A stretch of 64,000 nucleotides of DNA from Vibrio sonorensis (GCF_001854765.1 NZ_LJJE01000063.1:310001-374000); one strand, 5' to 3'. Positions 26,875-36,802 are shown, counted from the first letter of the stretch. Notes: generated by a model from the letters alone, not told the origin. Numbers and translations are program-made.

Positions 26875-27249
26875 TTATTTGACTTTGTCTTGATTAAGTA
26901 TTGGTTTTTCGAACCATTCTAATTCGATGTCATCATCGATTCTAGGCTTGCTAAACACGACTGGCACTTCGTCCTCGTGACGGGCTTTACGCCGGTCGTC
27001 AATGATCATCGATTTTGCCGCTTCAATAGCTGTTTCGGCATACTCTTTTAACGACACAAGCCGCTCCTCAGGAAGCGCAGAAAGAAAATCTATGTCGTGT
27101 CGAATATAAACGGGTCTCAGTTGGCTCAGTGCAAGGCAAGCTAAATCGGCCAACTGTTCGTGATCAAAATGGTCAACGAACTCTTCTCTTGCGAGAACGT
27201 GACCTACCAATGTCTCCATATAGTTATGCACGTCGACACTTATTTGCAT
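26875..27249 (-). CDS. ComFB-family protein, possible cyclic-dinucleotide receptor
   Basis: 124 residues. The N-terminal 90 residues match the late-competence ComFB family: VDVHNYMETLVGHVLAREEF, LADLACLALSQLRPVYIRHD and LKEYAETAIEAAKSMI. Some ComFB proteins have recently been reported to bind c-di-GMP or c-di-AMP, which would fit the GGDEF gene divergently transcribed 268 bp away and another beyond it. That link is inference. A charged tail of about 35 residues follows the domain. First gene of a two-gene operon with the HlyU-domain gene. Confidence 0.75.
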   Translation of the reverse strand: MQISVDVHNYMETLVGHVLAREEFVDHFDHEQLADLACLALSQLRPVYIRHDIDFLSALPEERLVSLKEYAETAIEAAKSMIIDDRRKARHEDEVPVVFSKPRIDDDIELEWFEKPILNQDKVK

Positions 27250-27517
27250 ATAGACCTACTCCTTCTGTTTCTCAGGGATAGAGCCTAACTTTATGTTTAC
27301 ACAACAAAGTTAGACAAATTGGCTTAAGTACAAGTATAGAAAGAAAAACCCCAGCTAAACCACTGTTATATTGTTAAATGCTCCTCAAAAATGGTCATAC
27401 TTTACGCATCGCCTCATTTTTCTAAGTTAAGTGTAGTAAAAAGCTTGGAAATTCATCAAATCACAGTATGCTATCTACTTTATTTGTTTTAATGTCAAAC
27501 TGGCTTTACGTGATTTA

Positions 27518-28759
27518 ATGTCCTTTTCAATTGTGACTACAAACTGGTTTCGTCTGAGTTTACCGCTATTTTTAGCTTTGCTATTGTGGTTGGGTATAGA
27601 CAACTTGGTTAGTTTGACGCGTTCTAATCTCGGCTTTGCAGTAAATCTCCCTTATGCGTTGTTTTTTGGTGTAATCGTATTTGGCCACGCGTTTAAGCAA
27701 AGTCGAATTGGTGCACTTGCTACTGCTATGCTGCTCGCCTATTGGTTAATTCAAACTCGTTTACAGCAGCCACTCTCGTCCGGCACCACATTACTTGAGC
27801 TTTCGATTATTTCAGCTGTATTACCTGTTGCTTGTGCGTTTGCGCATTCGATAGAAGATGATGCAAATTTACTCAGCCGCGGCTACATATGTTACGCTGT
27901 AACGCTTATTTTACTTGTTATCTGGGGCTTCCTTGTCCTCGAACATCAATACGATGGTGGATTTGATAACTTTCATCCTGCTTTTCTCTTTATTGAGCCA
28001 ACAGTCTCCAGACTGCCTTTTGTGTTGACCGCTTTCCTGTTACTTATTGTTTTGGCGTGCACAATTTCCGTATTGAGGAACAACTCCATCATCAACGCCG
28101 CCATCTACACCTCGACACTGATGGCGTTTTTCACCTTTGTTTTTTTTCATGTACCTTACGTTTCGATCTTTATGTTTTCGTTGGCCGGGTTGCTACTGCT
28201 TGTCTATTTGCTAAGTGCCAGCTACGAACTTGCGTTTAATGATAGGTTAACGGGTATACCCGGCCGATTAGCGTTAGAATCGGATCTCAAACATTTAGGC
28301 CGTAAATACACTATCGCGATGATCGACATCGACCACTTTAAGTCATTTAATGACACTTATGGACACGATGTGGGCGACGAAGTACTAAAATTGGTTGCCA
28401 GCAAACTAAAGAACGTTGGTGGCCGTGCAAAAGTATATCGCTACGGCGGTGAAGAGTTTACTGTTCTATTTAAAGGGAAACTGGTTGAAGAGGCAGAAGA
28501 TCACTTAGAGTTACTCCGCCGCTCAATAGAAGAGTACGAATTAGTGATTAGAAATAGTGACTCTAGGCCAAAAGACCATAAGCAAGGTACCCGTCAAAGA
28601 GGCAAAGCAAACAGTAAAGGTCACGTATCATTGACGATAAGTATTGGTGCTTGTGATAGCTCGATTAGCCGTAAAACTGAGGAAGTGATTAAAATCGCGG
28701 ATCAAGCGTTGTATGGCGCTAAGAAAGGCGGTCGAAACCGGATTGAAATTGCTTGCTAA
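27518..28759 (+). CDS. Membrane-anchored diguanylate cyclase (GGDEF)
   Basis: 413 residues. About eight hydrophobic helices fill residues 10-235, an uncharacterised membrane sensor region. The GGDEF domain starts near DRLTGIPGRLALESDL and has IAMIDIDHFKSFNDTYGHDVGD and the active motif RYGGEEF. The allosteric I-site (RxxD) is absent: the positions hold G and A. Product feedback through this site is therefore unlikely. A charged insertion (SRPKDHKQGTRQRGKANSKG) lies late in the domain. It should make c-di-GMP. Confidence 0.85.
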   Translation: MSFSIVTTNWFRLSLPLFLALLLWLGIDNLVSLTRSNLGFAVNLPYALFFGVIVFGHAFKQSRIGALATAMLLAYWLIQTRLQQPLSSGTTLLELSIISAVLPVACAFAHSIEDDANLLSRGYICYAVTLILLVIWGFLVLEHQYDGGFDNFHPAFLFIEPTVSRLPFVLTAFLLLIVLACTISVLRNNSIINAAIYTSTLMAFFTFVFFHVPYVSIFMFSLAGLLLLVYLLSASYELAFNDRLTGIPGRLALESDLKHLGRKYTIAMIDIDHFKSFNDTYGHDVGDEVLKLVASKLKNVGGRAKVYRYGGEEFTVLFKGKLVEEAEDHLELLRRSIEEYELVIRNSDSRPKDHKQGTRQRGKANSKGHVSLTISIGACDSSISRKTEEVIKIADQALYGAKKGGRNRIEIAC

Positions 28760-28802
28760 TAACTAGGCACATTAAAACGTTGCTCTCCCCCCTCTACATG
28801 AC

Positions 28803-28820
28803 GGCCCCTAACTAGGGGCC
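28803..28820. terminator. Perfect hairpin between convergent GGDEF genes
   Basis: GGCCCCT AACT AGGGGCC. There is no T-run on either strand, so termination is plausible from position but not proven. Confidence 0.45.
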
Positions 28821-28866
28821 ACACAAAGCGCAAAGAGTTCAAAACTATAACCGCTATAAACTGCCT

Positions 28867-29829
28867 CTATTCTGAATCTCCTGAGATTACAAAACAGTTC
28901 TTACCTTGATGTTTGGCCTGATATAGCGCTTTATCAGCGATGGTATAAAAATCGTCTGGCAATTCTCTTCCTTTGGGGATAATACATGCTATACCTTGTG
29001 ACACCGTAACATGACTTGCGGTTGGGCTATATTCATGAGGAAAGTTTAACGTTGCAAGTGCTTGGGTAATGCGTTTTGCTTCCGTTTCTGCCTGTTTAAC
29101 GTCGGTATGACCTAATAGGACAACGAACTCCTCTCCCCCATAACGACCAACGAGTTCACCACTTCTCGTAAATAGCTGGGTCAATGCCTGTGCAACCGCA
29201 ATAAGGCACTGGTCCCCTTTAATATGCCCATAGTTATCATTAAATGGTTTAAAGTTATCTACATCGAGTAGAATAACAGTCAACGGCAAACCGTGGCGAC
29301 CGTGTACGGCAATCATCTCTGCTAGACGGGCATCAGAATATCTTCGATTGCTAACTTGGGTTAGGCCGTCTTCACTGGCTAGTTTTTCAAGCTCTTTGTT
29401 AACCTTTGCAAGCTCCGCAGTTTTTTGGTTCAGTTCACGACGCATAAAGGCAATCCGCTGCATGGCCACAAGTTTGGAGCTAAGCACGGTCTTGTCGACG
29501 GGTTTTATTAAATAATCGTCACCACCGGCTTCAATCGCTTTTGCAATCATGGCCGGTTCTTCATGACTACTTAAAAATATTATCGGTATCCATTCAGGGA
29601 AGCGTGTGCGGATTTGCTGGGAAACTTCAAAACCGTTCATATCGGGCATCGAAATATCAAGAAGGACGAGCTCAGGGTTAAACTCAGGGTATAACTCTAG
29701 GGCTTCTCGGCCTGAGCTAGCAACTTCTACAGTGTGTCCCTGTTGTTTCAATCTAATTGCCAGTTGCATACGTTCTATTTGAACGTCATCAACCAGCAAT
29801 ATTCTCATTGATGAGCTTGTTAATTCCAC
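28867..29829 (-). CDS. Response regulator with GGDEF output (PleD-like)
   Basis: 320 residues from a GTG start with AAGGG upstream; an ATG seven codons later is the alternative. The receiver domain begins MRILLVDDVQIERMQL, with phospho-acceptor Asp in LVLLDISMPDMNG and Lys in LIKPVD. A coiled-coil linker (about 135-160) leads to a GGDEF domain with ILLDVDNFKPFNDNYGH and RYGGEEF. The I-site is degenerate (RSGE). Phosphorylation likely drives dimerisation and c-di-GMP synthesis. No kinase gene is adjacent. Confidence 0.87.
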   Translation of the reverse strand: MELTSSSMRILLVDDVQIERMQLAIRLKQQGHTVEVASSGREALELYPEFNPELVLLDISMPDMNGFEVSQQIRTRFPEWIPIIFLSSHEEPAMIAKAIEAGGDDYLIKPVDKTVLSSKLVAMQRIAFMRRELNQKTAELAKVNKELEKLASEDGLTQVSNRRYSDARLAEMIAVHGRHGLPLTVILLDVDNFKPFNDNYGHIKGDQCLIAVAQALTQLFTRSGELVGRYGGEEFVVLLGHTDVKQAETEAKRITQALATLNFPHEYSPTASHVTVSQGIACIIPKGRELPDDFYTIADKALYQAKHQGKNCFVISGDSE

Positions 29830-29994
29830 TCTCTAGCCCTTCCGTTTTTTTACTTATTTAATCTATGCTTATCAACGCATGACAAACTAGTTGTTTATGC
29901 CTAAGCATACGTTAACTCATCAATTTCATCCAGCTTAGTTGACTTTTGGTGTAGTATTTTTACCATAGCGCTTTTAAAGAACGAGATTAAGACT

Positions 29995-30432
29995 ATGTCT
30001 GAAGTAAATCCAACAGAAAAACCAAAAATTGAACTATCGACACTTTCGGCAGAGCTGCAAAAAGTTATCCAATTTGATGACGTTCCTGAAGCAATGTATG
30101 AAATGGTGGCATCAATTCATGAAGTTTCTGAAGAAGCCGTTCGCGAAGCATGGGATGCACTACCAAAAAGTGGTCAAAACGTTCTCGACAGCTTCGAGCA
30201 ATTTCACGCGTTAATCTCGGTAAGTCAGGCTTTTGCTGGCGTCAACGTAATGGAAGAGTTCCCTACTCTAAACTTACCAGAGGGAATGACCGATGAAGAG
30301 AAAGAAGAGTATCGCGCGCATCTGCTTGATCAAGTCTTGCATAACTGCGTTAAAGATATGGTAAAACAAGTGAAAAAAGCTCGTCGCGACCCACTTCTTA
30401 AGAAAGATTTTAGAGACGTGTTTGCCAAATAG
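29995..30432 (+). CDS. Small conserved helical protein (DUF3069-like)
   Basis: 145 residues, acidic and predicted mostly helical, with no signal peptide, cysteine pairs or catalytic motif. Recognisable stretches are VPEAMYEMVASIHEVSEEAV and LLKKDFRDVFAK. I associate it with DUF3069 of Vibrio and Shewanella, from memory only. It is monocistronic, with its own terminator shared with modC in the opposite direction. No function can be offered. Confidence 0.6.
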   Translation: MSEVNPTEKPKIELSTLSAELQKVIQFDDVPEAMYEMVASIHEVSEEAVREAWDALPKSGQNVLDSFEQFHALISVSQAFAGVNVMEEFPTLNLPEGMTDEEKEEYRAHLLDQVLHNCVKDMVKQVKKARRDPLLKKDFRDVFAK

Positions 30433-30463
30433 TTGGCGCCTAACCTGTTAACTAGCATTTAAT

Positions 30464-30490
30464 AAAAAAGCGCCTTACGGCGCTTTTTTT
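30464..30490. terminator. Bidirectional terminator (DUF3069-like gene and modC)
   Basis: AAAAAAGCGCC TTAC GGCGCTTTTTTT: a strong stem with A and T tracts on both sides, reaching the modC stop codon. Confidence 0.88.
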
Positions 30491-31589
30491 AATGATTAAT
30501 CGCAATGTCTTTTTGTGAAACGCTTACCCCTTTTATCTGCGCAAAAACAGACATCCCTTCTTTTAGTTGAAGTTCCTCACATGCCCACTTTGTCACTGTT
30601 GCCGTTAGGACAAGAGATTGATCAAGGGATAATTTAACAGCAACACTTTGGCGAGTTTCCCCCGATTCTTGGACAGATATAGAGAGAATTTCAGCTTCCA
30701 AAATATTCCTAATTGAACTTCCCTGCGGCCTGATGAGCGAGAGAGAAACGTCATTGGCTTTTACTTGTAATCTCAGCTCTTCACCTATTGTTGCCGATAT
30801 TGCCTGAACCCAGAGGTGCTTAGTCGGTGTTAGCTCAACTTTTGACAAGCCGTATTCAGTATGGGTTTCAACTAGTTTACCCTTGAGTAGAGAACTTCGG
30901 TCTGAAAAGGATTGCCAAGGCTGCATCGCTTGCGACGACCAAACATCTTCCACACTACCTTGTGCTACAACTCTACCGCCATCGACGATTACTATATTCG
31001 ACGCCAAGCGCAATATTTCATTTACGCTATGCGTGACATAGAGAATAGGGATCTGAATATCATTGGCTAACTGCTCTAAAAAAGGTAGAACCTCTCTTTT
31101 TCTTGGCAAATCTAATGACGCTAAGGGTTCGTCCATTAGAAGAACCTGAGGTTTTGAAAGCAGTGCCCTTCCGATCGCTACCCTCTGCTTTTCACCACCA
31201 GATAATTGAGCGGGATAGCGCGTCAATAAAGTACTAAGGGCTAGAAGGGATGTAACTTGGTTAAAATGCTCGTTATCAATCGTATCAACACCAAAAAGAA
31301 GATTGTTCTTTACCGTCATATGAGGGAACAGTCGCGCTTCTTGAAATACGTAGCCGACGTTTCTTTTATGTGTAGGAACACTGAATCCGTTTTGACTGTC
31401 AAATAAGAGATGGTCTCCCACGCTAATTTTTCCGACTCTAGGGGTAAGTAACCCTGCAACTGCATTAATTAGCGTTGTTTTTCCAGCACCTGATCTGCCA
31501 AAAATCGCGGTTATTCCTGTCGAAGGTAATGACACATCAAACTCAAAAGATTTGGACTCTATTTCATGGTTCAGAAGGATGTTGATCAT
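30489..31589 (-). CDS. modC: Molybdate ABC transporter ATP-binding protein
   Basis: 366 residues. The ABC domain has Walker A FGRSGAGKTTLINAV, signature QLSGGEKQRVAIGRALL, Walker B VLLMDEPLASLD and switch His in YVTHS. The C-terminal MOP-like domain (about 295-365) ends GVSVSQKDIAINH and binds molybdate or regulates transport. Its ATG overlaps the modB stop as ATGA, showing translational coupling. ModC powers molybdate import through ModB with ModA as binding protein. Confidence 0.93.
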   Translation of the reverse strand: MINILLNHEIESKSFEFDVSLPSTGITAIFGRSGAGKTTLINAVAGLLTPRVGKISVGDHLLFDSQNGFSVPTHKRNVGYVFQEARLFPHMTVKNNLLFGVDTIDNEHFNQVTSLLALSTLLTRYPAQLSGGEKQRVAIGRALLSKPQVLLMDEPLASLDLPRKREVLPFLEQLANDIQIPILYVTHSVNEILRLASNIVIVDGGRVVAQGSVEDVWSSQAMQPWQSFSDRSSLLKGKLVETHTEYGLSKVELTPTKHLWVQAISATIGEELRLQVKANDVSLSLIRPQGSSIRNILEAEILSISVQESGETRQSVAVKLSLDQSLVLTATVTKWACEELQLKEGMSVFAQIKGVSVSQKDIAINH

Positions 31590-32277
31590 TTATTGTCCCC
31601 CTGCAACTTTCTGTTGGCACGTTTACTCAGCCAGTCAGAAACTAATAGCGACGCAATGGAAATTGAGATAGAGATAAGGCACAAACGCAAAGTTTCAGCT
31701 TCCATACCAGGTGTTTCGATAAAGTTAAACATGGCCAATGGGATAGTTTGTGTTTCACCGGGAATGTTAGACACAAAACTGATTGTCGCTCCAAACTCCC
31801 CCAAGCTACGGGCAAAAGCAACATGGTTCCTGAAATAACCCCCGGCACAATAAGAGGTAAGGTTATTTTAAAAAACACTTTAGTAGGTGAAGCGCCCAGC
31901 GTTGCAGCGGCTTGCTCTAACTTAAAGTCTACATTTTCGATACTCAAGCGTATAGAGCGAACCATTAATGGTAGCGCGACGATAAAGCAAGCCAACACCG
32001 CACCTTTCCAACTAAAACTAAAGACTAAACCAAAATGTTGATATAGCCATTTGCCGATAAAGCCTTGTGTACCCATGCTAATGAGCAATAAATAACCTAT
32101 TACAACCGGTGGTAAAACAAGAGGTAAATGGATAAACGCATCTAAGAGGCTTTTACCAAAAAACTGTTTTCTAGCCATGACCCAAGCCAGGAATGTCGCA
32201 ATAGGTAACAACCATAAAATGGCATAGAAAGAGACTTTAAGGCTGAGTAATAAAGCGGCTATTTCGTAGTCAGTCAC
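31586..32277 (-). pseudogene. modB: Molybdate ABC transporter permease, frameshifted
   Basis: A GTG start at 32277 (GGTGAG upstream) gives TDYEIAALLLSLKVSFYAIL, a typical ModB start. Membrane helices and the EAA-type loop QAAATLGASPTKVFFKITLP are intact. At about 31822 the frame is lost: the first frame reads TMLLLPVAW, while the next frame reads AFARSLGEFGATISFVSNIP and runs to the stop at 31586. Restoring one G (ATGGTT) reconnects a protein of about 230 residues. Since modA and modC on either side are intact, error is more likely than decay. Confidence 0.83.
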
Positions 32278-32284
32278 AATTATC

Positions 32285-33031
32285 TCACCGTAAAAAACCA
32301 TATGAAATCAATATGTTGCTAACGTATTCTGATTCCAAATATTTAAGAAAATCTTTAGCCAACTGCGTACTACTTATATTTGCCGCTGGGTACTCTATCG
32401 AATCGTGAAGTTCAACTGGAAACTCGCCAATAATAGTTACCGCGTCACTAAGTAGAGCGTCGGTTTTGTAGATAATACCCAATTTTGCTTCTTTTCTCTC
32501 CAGTAGAGTTAGTGCGACACGCGCATTATGGACAGGCGCAATTTTTTTCCTGATCGACGACCATACTTCTAATTTTTCGAGCGCTTGCTTTGAATATATC
32601 CCTAAAGGAACAGACGTCGGCTGACCTACCACTAATCGACTATGGGCTAGGTAAACTGACCACGCTTTCTGATCTGTAAGGTCAAAAGCAGGTATATTAG
32701 GGTCGGACGAAACCAATACGATGGCGTTACTTGCTAGCGTTGTGATGTTACGCGAACTAAGATCTTTGCTTTTTTGCACATATTCCATCCATCTCTGATT
32801 TGCTGAAATATAGACATCTGCAGGTGCCCCACTTGCAATCTGCCTAGCTAGCGAAGACGAGCTACCAAACACGCGTACTACTTTAACACCGTGTTGCCTT
32901 TCGAATGTGTCTGCAATATTGTTAACGACATTAGTCATTGACGATGCGGCGAAAATTCGTATCGACTCAGCAGCCTGAGCAACGTTTATTAAGCTAAACA
33001 GAAACAGTGTTATCGAAATAATTCTGGCCAT
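32285..33031 (-). CDS. modA: Molybdate-binding periplasmic protein
   Basis: 248 residues with a signal peptide ([18 protein letters not shown]). The mature part has the ModA oxyanion-binding signature: [20 protein letters not shown] and [23 protein letters not shown]. It binds molybdate or tungstate and delivers it to ModBC. Its start lies inside the end of cobQ (22-bp overlap), so cobQ-modABC form one transcript. The gap to modB is 7 bp. No ModE operator was recognised upstream. Confidence 0.92.
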   Translation of the reverse strand: MARIISITLFLFSLINVAQAAESIRIFAASSMTNVVNNIADTFERQHGVKVVRVFGSSSSLARQIASGAPADVYISANQRWMEYVQKSKDLSSRNITTLASNAIVLVSSDPNIPAFDLTDQKAWSVYLAHSRLVVGQPTSVPLGIYSKQALEKLEVWSSIRKKIAPVHNARVALTLLERKEAKLGIIYKTDALLSDAVTIIGEFPVELHDSIEYPAANISSTQLAKDFLKYLESEYVSNILISYGFLR

Positions 33032-34473
33032 AAGAGTGAAAGATCCATGTGTTCTTCGATCGCATCTGAAATACGGTTGATGGCATTTTCTTGAATGGCG
33101 TCTCTATCTATGTTGTCTATTGTAGCGCCATTTACCCATTCACAAATGGTTTTTAACATTTCATTGCTATCAAATAGACCGTGTAAGTAGGTGCCAAATA
33201 TCTGGTTGCATTGACTTAGCGCTCCATCCAGTCGACCATCCGTGAGTGTAACAGGTTGTTCGCCATCAACTAGAGTTCTACCAACGTGAATTTCATAGCC
33301 TTTAACCGCAACAGACTCTCCGTTAATACGACATTGCCCGCTAACGTTCACCAGTGCTTTTTGCTCCGTCAGCTCGGTTTCGGTATTTAGTAATCCGAGT
33401 CCAACACTCTCTCCTTTTACTCCTTCAACGCCAAGGGGATCTCTGATGATATTGCCAAGCATTTGATAACCGCCGCAAATACCTAGCACCTTGCCACCGA
33501 GACGTACATGTCGATTGATGTCTTTATCCCACCCTTGTTCCTTTAGGTACTCCAGATCCGCTCTTACCGATTTACTGCCTGGCAGAACGATTAAATCTGC
33601 CTTGTCGAGTTTTTCGCCTTTGCCAACGAAACGGAAGTTAATTTGGGGATGTTGCCTAAGTACATCGAAGTCGGTGTGGTTAGAAATACGTGTTAGCACA
33701 GGTGCTACAACGTTAATTTTAGCGCCTTCGTCTAATACTTGTTTGCTGTTTATTGCATCTTCGGCTTCTAGATCAAAACCATGTAGATAAGGCAGCACAC
33801 CTATTACTGGTTTGCCTGTTCGCTCTTCTAGCCAATCTAATCCGGATTGCAGCAGTGCAATATCGCCGCGAAACCTATTAATTACGAAGCCTTTGACGCG
33901 GGCCTGCTCAGATTCAGAAAGAAGTTCAAGCGTACCAACCAAATGTGCGAATACACCCCCTCTATCAATATCAGCAATAATAATCACGGGAACGTCGGCC
34001 TGTTCAGCGAACCCCATGTTAGCAATGTCGTTTTGCCTCAAATTGATTTCTGCCGGGCTGCCAGCGCCTTCAACAATAACGTACTGATACTTTTTATTTA
34101 ACTTCTCAAATGAACCCATCACGTATTGCATTGCCAGTTTTTTGTAGTCGTGGTAGCTATTGGCTTGCATATTCGTCAAGGCTTTACCTTGTACGATGAC
34201 TTGCGCTCCGGTATCGGAGTTGGGTTTGAGTAAGATGGGGTTCATATGAACTGTTGGCTCAATCCTCGCAGCAGCAGCTTGAACCGCTTGCGCCCTTCCT
34301 ATTTCACCACCATCAGACGTTACGGCGCTATTTAGCGCCATGTTTTGCGGTTTGAACGGGGCAACACTAAGCCCCTTTCTTGCCAACACGCGGCAGATCC
34401 CCGCCACCAAGACGCTTTTCCCCGCGTCTGACGTCGTTCCTTGGACCATAAGTGCAAGATTTTGAGTTTCCAT
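33010..34473 (-). CDS. cobQ: Cobyric acid synthase
   Basis: 487 residues from the ATG at 34473; a TTG two codons earlier is possible. The N-terminal dethiobiotin-synthetase-like ATP domain has [20 protein letters not shown]. The C-terminal class I glutamine amidotransferase domain has the nucleophile Cys in [11 protein letters not shown] and a catalytic His in [10 protein letters not shown]. CobQ amidates four side chains of adenosylcobyrinic acid in the late, oxygen-independent shared part of B12 synthesis. Other cob genes are not in the window. Its overlap with modA is unusual. Confidence 0.93.
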   Translation of the reverse strand: METQNLALMVQGTTSDAGKSVLVAGICRVLARKGLSVAPFKPQNMALNSAVTSDGGEIGRAQAVQAAAARIEPTVHMNPILLKPNSDTGAQVIVQGKALTNMQANSYHDYKKLAMQYVMGSFEKLNKKYQYVIVEGAGSPAEINLRQNDIANMGFAEQADVPVIIIADIDRGGVFAHLVGTLELLSESEQARVKGFVINRFRGDIALLQSGLDWLEERTGKPVIGVLPYLHGFDLEAEDAINSKQVLDEGAKINVVAPVLTRISNHTDFDVLRQHPQINFRFVGKGEKLDKADLIVLPGSKSVRADLEYLKEQGWDKDINRHVRLGGKVLGICGGYQMLGNIIRDPLGVEGVKGESVGLGLLNTETELTEQKALVNVSGQCRINGESVAVKGYEIHVGRTLVDGEQPVTLTDGRLDGALSQCNQIFGTYLHGLFDSNEMLKTICEWVNGATIDNIDRDAIQENAINRISDAIEEHMDLSLLWPELFR

Positions 34474-34622
34474 AGACAAATTAGATGGTTGTTTTACCTA
34501 ACCGCAATGTTAGCGCTTTTAACTGACTAAATGAACGTTAAATGAATCACGAACTAAGACTTTGTTCATTACAACTCGTGTTTAATGCGTTTTGTAAAGT
34601 TAACTACTATTAGGAACACACT

Positions 34623-35000
34623 ATGAAAAAACGCATTTTAACTATCGCCTTTTCACTTATTACCATTCCAACTCTTGCATTGGCTGATGGACATCGATGT
34701 GGCGATGACGATTTCACACTTAAATACAATGGTCCGACGGACTTAGCTTCAGTTAGCGAACTGCTCAAAGACACTGGCATGTTTTCAGAGCAAGATGTCA
34801 TTGTTGAAGGGAAGTTAGTCAAAAGACTAAGTGCCGATACCTATCTATTTTCCGATGGCGTTAAAGAGATACAAGTAGAGTTTGACGATGACATTCGCAT
34901 CACCGAGACACTAGACGATGCAAAAACCATTAGGTTATTTGGAGAGTACGAAGGTGGCGGAACACCAGAAATTGAAGTAGAGCACCTACAAGTGCTTTAA
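34623..35000 (+). CDS. YgiW/YdeI-type OB-fold stress protein
   Basis: 125 residues with a signal peptide (KKRILTIAFSLITIPTLALA). The mature part carries VSELLKDTGMFSEQDVIVEG, the hallmark of the BOF (bacterial OB-fold) family, and an acidic C-terminal half. Family members are periplasmic and linked to hydrogen peroxide, acid and cationic peptide tolerance. It has a good start context, AGGAACACACT before the ATG. It is followed 95 bp later by another envelope gene. Confidence 0.82.
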   Translation: MKKRILTIAFSLITIPTLALADGHRCGDDDFTLKYNGPTDLASVSELLKDTGMFSEQDVIVEGKLVKRLSADTYLFSDGVKEIQVEFDDDIRITETLDDAKTIRLFGEYEGGGTPEIEVEHLQVL

Positions 35001-35095
35001 TTTGCTCGCAGTGACTCGCTTTCCCAAAAACTGGCCTATAAATTGCTAGAACATTAATATCGTCAATAAAACATCTATTAGTCGGAGTACTAATT

Positions 35096-35614
35096 TTGAA
35101 AAAGCGTTATTTAGTCGCTGCGCTTGCTGCATTGGGTATGGCGGGAACCGCTCACGCGAACAACTTTTCCTATAACTTTTTGGAGTTTCGCACTGCAATG
35201 AATCCTCAGATGACGGGGATGGAGTTCAGTATGTTGTTCACCGAAAATACCCATTTAATCGCCAGAGCTGACTCTCAGTTTGAAGAAGACAGAGATCTGG
35301 CAGTAGGTATCGGTTTCAATGGCCCTATTAATCAATTTACCGATATTTATGGTCAGCTTCTTGTTCACAGTGTTAAGTACACCAAAGAAGCAGGAGGTGA
35401 GACCAAAACTCAACCTGAGCTCAATATCGGTATTAGAGCTTGGCTTGCAGATCAAATTGAAGCGACAGGCCGTATTGGTCGAAATGACGAAAATTCTGTT
35501 TTCCACGCTGGTGTACGTTTCCACTCCACCGATCAGCTGTCGCTGTCTGGAGAAGTTCGAAACAACGGCTTATATGGCCCGCAAGTGACCATGTCCGTTC
35601 GGTTCCAGTATTAA
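35096..35614 (+). CDS. Small outer-membrane beta-barrel-like protein
   Basis: 172 residues from a TTG start with GGAG upstream. A signal peptide (KKRYLVAALAALGMAGTAHA) is followed by about eight amphipathic strands (for example ARADSQFEEDRDLAVGIGF and LSLSGEVRNN) and a C-terminal aromatic residue in VTMSVRFQY, the outer-membrane insertion signal. This suggests an eight-stranded barrel of the OmpA/OmpX size class. The exact family is not recognised. An intrinsic terminator follows. Confidence 0.6.
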   Translation: MKKRYLVAALAALGMAGTAHANNFSYNFLEFRTAMNPQMTGMEFSMLFTENTHLIARADSQFEEDRDLAVGIGFNGPINQFTDIYGQLLVHSVKYTKEAGGETKTQPELNIGIRAWLADQIEATGRIGRNDENSVFHAGVRFHSTDQLSLSGEVRNNGLYGPQVTMSVRFQY

Positions 35615-35622
35615 CTGCCTTG

Positions 35623-35652
35623 GCCCGCATCGATTGCGGGCTTTCTTTTCTA
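35623..35652 (+). terminator. Intrinsic terminator after beta-barrel gene
   Basis: GCCCGCA TCGAT TGCGGGC followed by TTTCTTTTC; lies at the convergent end with cra. Confidence 0.82.
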
Positions 35653-36627
35653 TCTCGTTTTTAAAATTCTCGGAACTAAGTGCACCCCTGCTCGGTAAGA
35701 ACTGGTTTTTGCTTCTATCGCCCTATCAAACGCATTTTTTGCGATCACTTCAAACTGTTGCGGCAGTGAATTGACGCCAAAAGGTAAGAAGTCTAGTAGC
35801 CGATTGTCTCCAAAAGTGGCCAAACCAAGGTTCACTTCCAAAGCTTTAGAGGCAGAAAGTGCATCAAGCACACCTTCTAATAAGGTAAATGAAGTGGTAA
35901 CGATGGCATCTGGTGCAACTTTGTCATTCTGGCTGCGACTGAATAGCTCTTGGCCTTCAGTTGCATTGAAATGTTCGCCGTAGTAGCAGGTGACTTCTGC
36001 TCCATATTTTGATGCTGCAGCTCTAACACCCAACTCACGCTCTCTAGAAATCAATAGCTCTGGTAAAGCTCCTATCAGTCCCAAACGCTTATAGCCTTGC
36101 TCAAGCAAAGATTCGGTGAGTTTATATGCTGACTCAAAATCTTCGCTAATTATACATCGAAACTTTTCGTCATCCATTGGTCGGTCAATCGCAATTACTG
36201 GTGTTCCTTTTTCCATTATTTCGTCATAAAAATCACTTGCATCTGTTAAGCAACTGGCAACAAATAGCGCTTCTATTCGACGACTAACAAGCGCTTTAGC
36301 AACGTTTTTTTCTATGGATGCATCGTCGTCCGAGCACCCTATTAAGATTTGGTAGCCTTGAGTTCTAGAGTGCTGTTCAAGTAGTTTTGCCAGACGAGCG
36401 TAACTGCTATTTTCTAGATCTGGGATAATTAATCCAAAAGAGCGGCTATTACCCGCTCGTAGCGCAGAAGCCGCAGAGTCTGGTTGAAAGTTATGCTCTC
36501 TTACTACTTTCTCCACTTTTTCTTGAGTTTTTTTACTGATTCTATATTTCTCGGCTTTACCGTTAATTACATAGCTAGCCGTCGTTTTAGAAACACCTGA
36601 AAGTCGTGCAATTTCGTCGAGTGTCAT
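35650..36627 (-). CDS. cra: Catabolite repressor/activator Cra (FruR), LacI family
   Basis: 325 residues. The LacI-type helix-turn-helix is at the N-terminus (TLDEIARLSGVSKTTASYVI) with the hinge helix near residue 50 (SAASALRAGN). The rest is a periplasmic-binding-protein-like effector domain that in Cra senses fructose 1-phosphate. It is transcribed divergently from fruBKA, and three palindromes of the Cra type lie in the 237-bp gap. This supports local control of the fructose operon and probably of cra itself. Cra also adjusts the balance of glycolysis and gluconeogenesis in enterics. Confidence 0.92.
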   Translation of the reverse strand: MTLDEIARLSGVSKTTASYVINGKAEKYRISKKTQEKVEKVVREHNFQPDSAASALRAGNSRSFGLIIPDLENSSYARLAKLLEQHSRTQGYQILIGCSDDDASIEKNVAKALVSRRIEALFVASCLTDASDFYDEIMEKGTPVIAIDRPMDDEKFRCIISEDFESAYKLTESLLEQGYKRLGLIGALPELLISRERELGVRAAASKYGAEVTCYYGEHFNATEGQELFSRSQNDKVAPDAIVTTSFTLLEGVLDALSASKALEVNLGLATFGDNRLLDFLPFGVNSLPQQFEVIAKNAFDRAIEAKTSSYRAGVHLVPRILKTR

Positions 36628-36701
36628 CTAGTACTCACATAATTTTTTGTGGTTGGGATCAAACTTCGCAAGCAAAGGATCGTTGTTTATTTGCATTATA
36701 A

Positions 36702-36717
36702 GCTGAAACGGTTCAGC
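36702..36717. promoter_or_regulatory. Cra/FruR operator 1
   Basis: GCTGAAACGGTTCAGC, a near-perfect palindrome matching the Cra pattern TGAAnCGnTTCA. It lies about 75 bp upstream of cra. Confidence 0.8.
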
Positions 36718-36723
36718 ATTAAA

Positions 36724-36739
36724 GCTGAATGGATTCAGC
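36724..36739. promoter_or_regulatory. Cra/FruR operator 2
   Basis: GCTGAATGGATTCAGC, centred 22 bp (about two helical turns) from operator 1. Confidence 0.8.
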
Positions 36740-36802
36740 AAAAACTAAAAATGTGAGTACAAACACCTTTAAATAGGCAATCGCATTTTTTTTAAATTTA
36801 AT

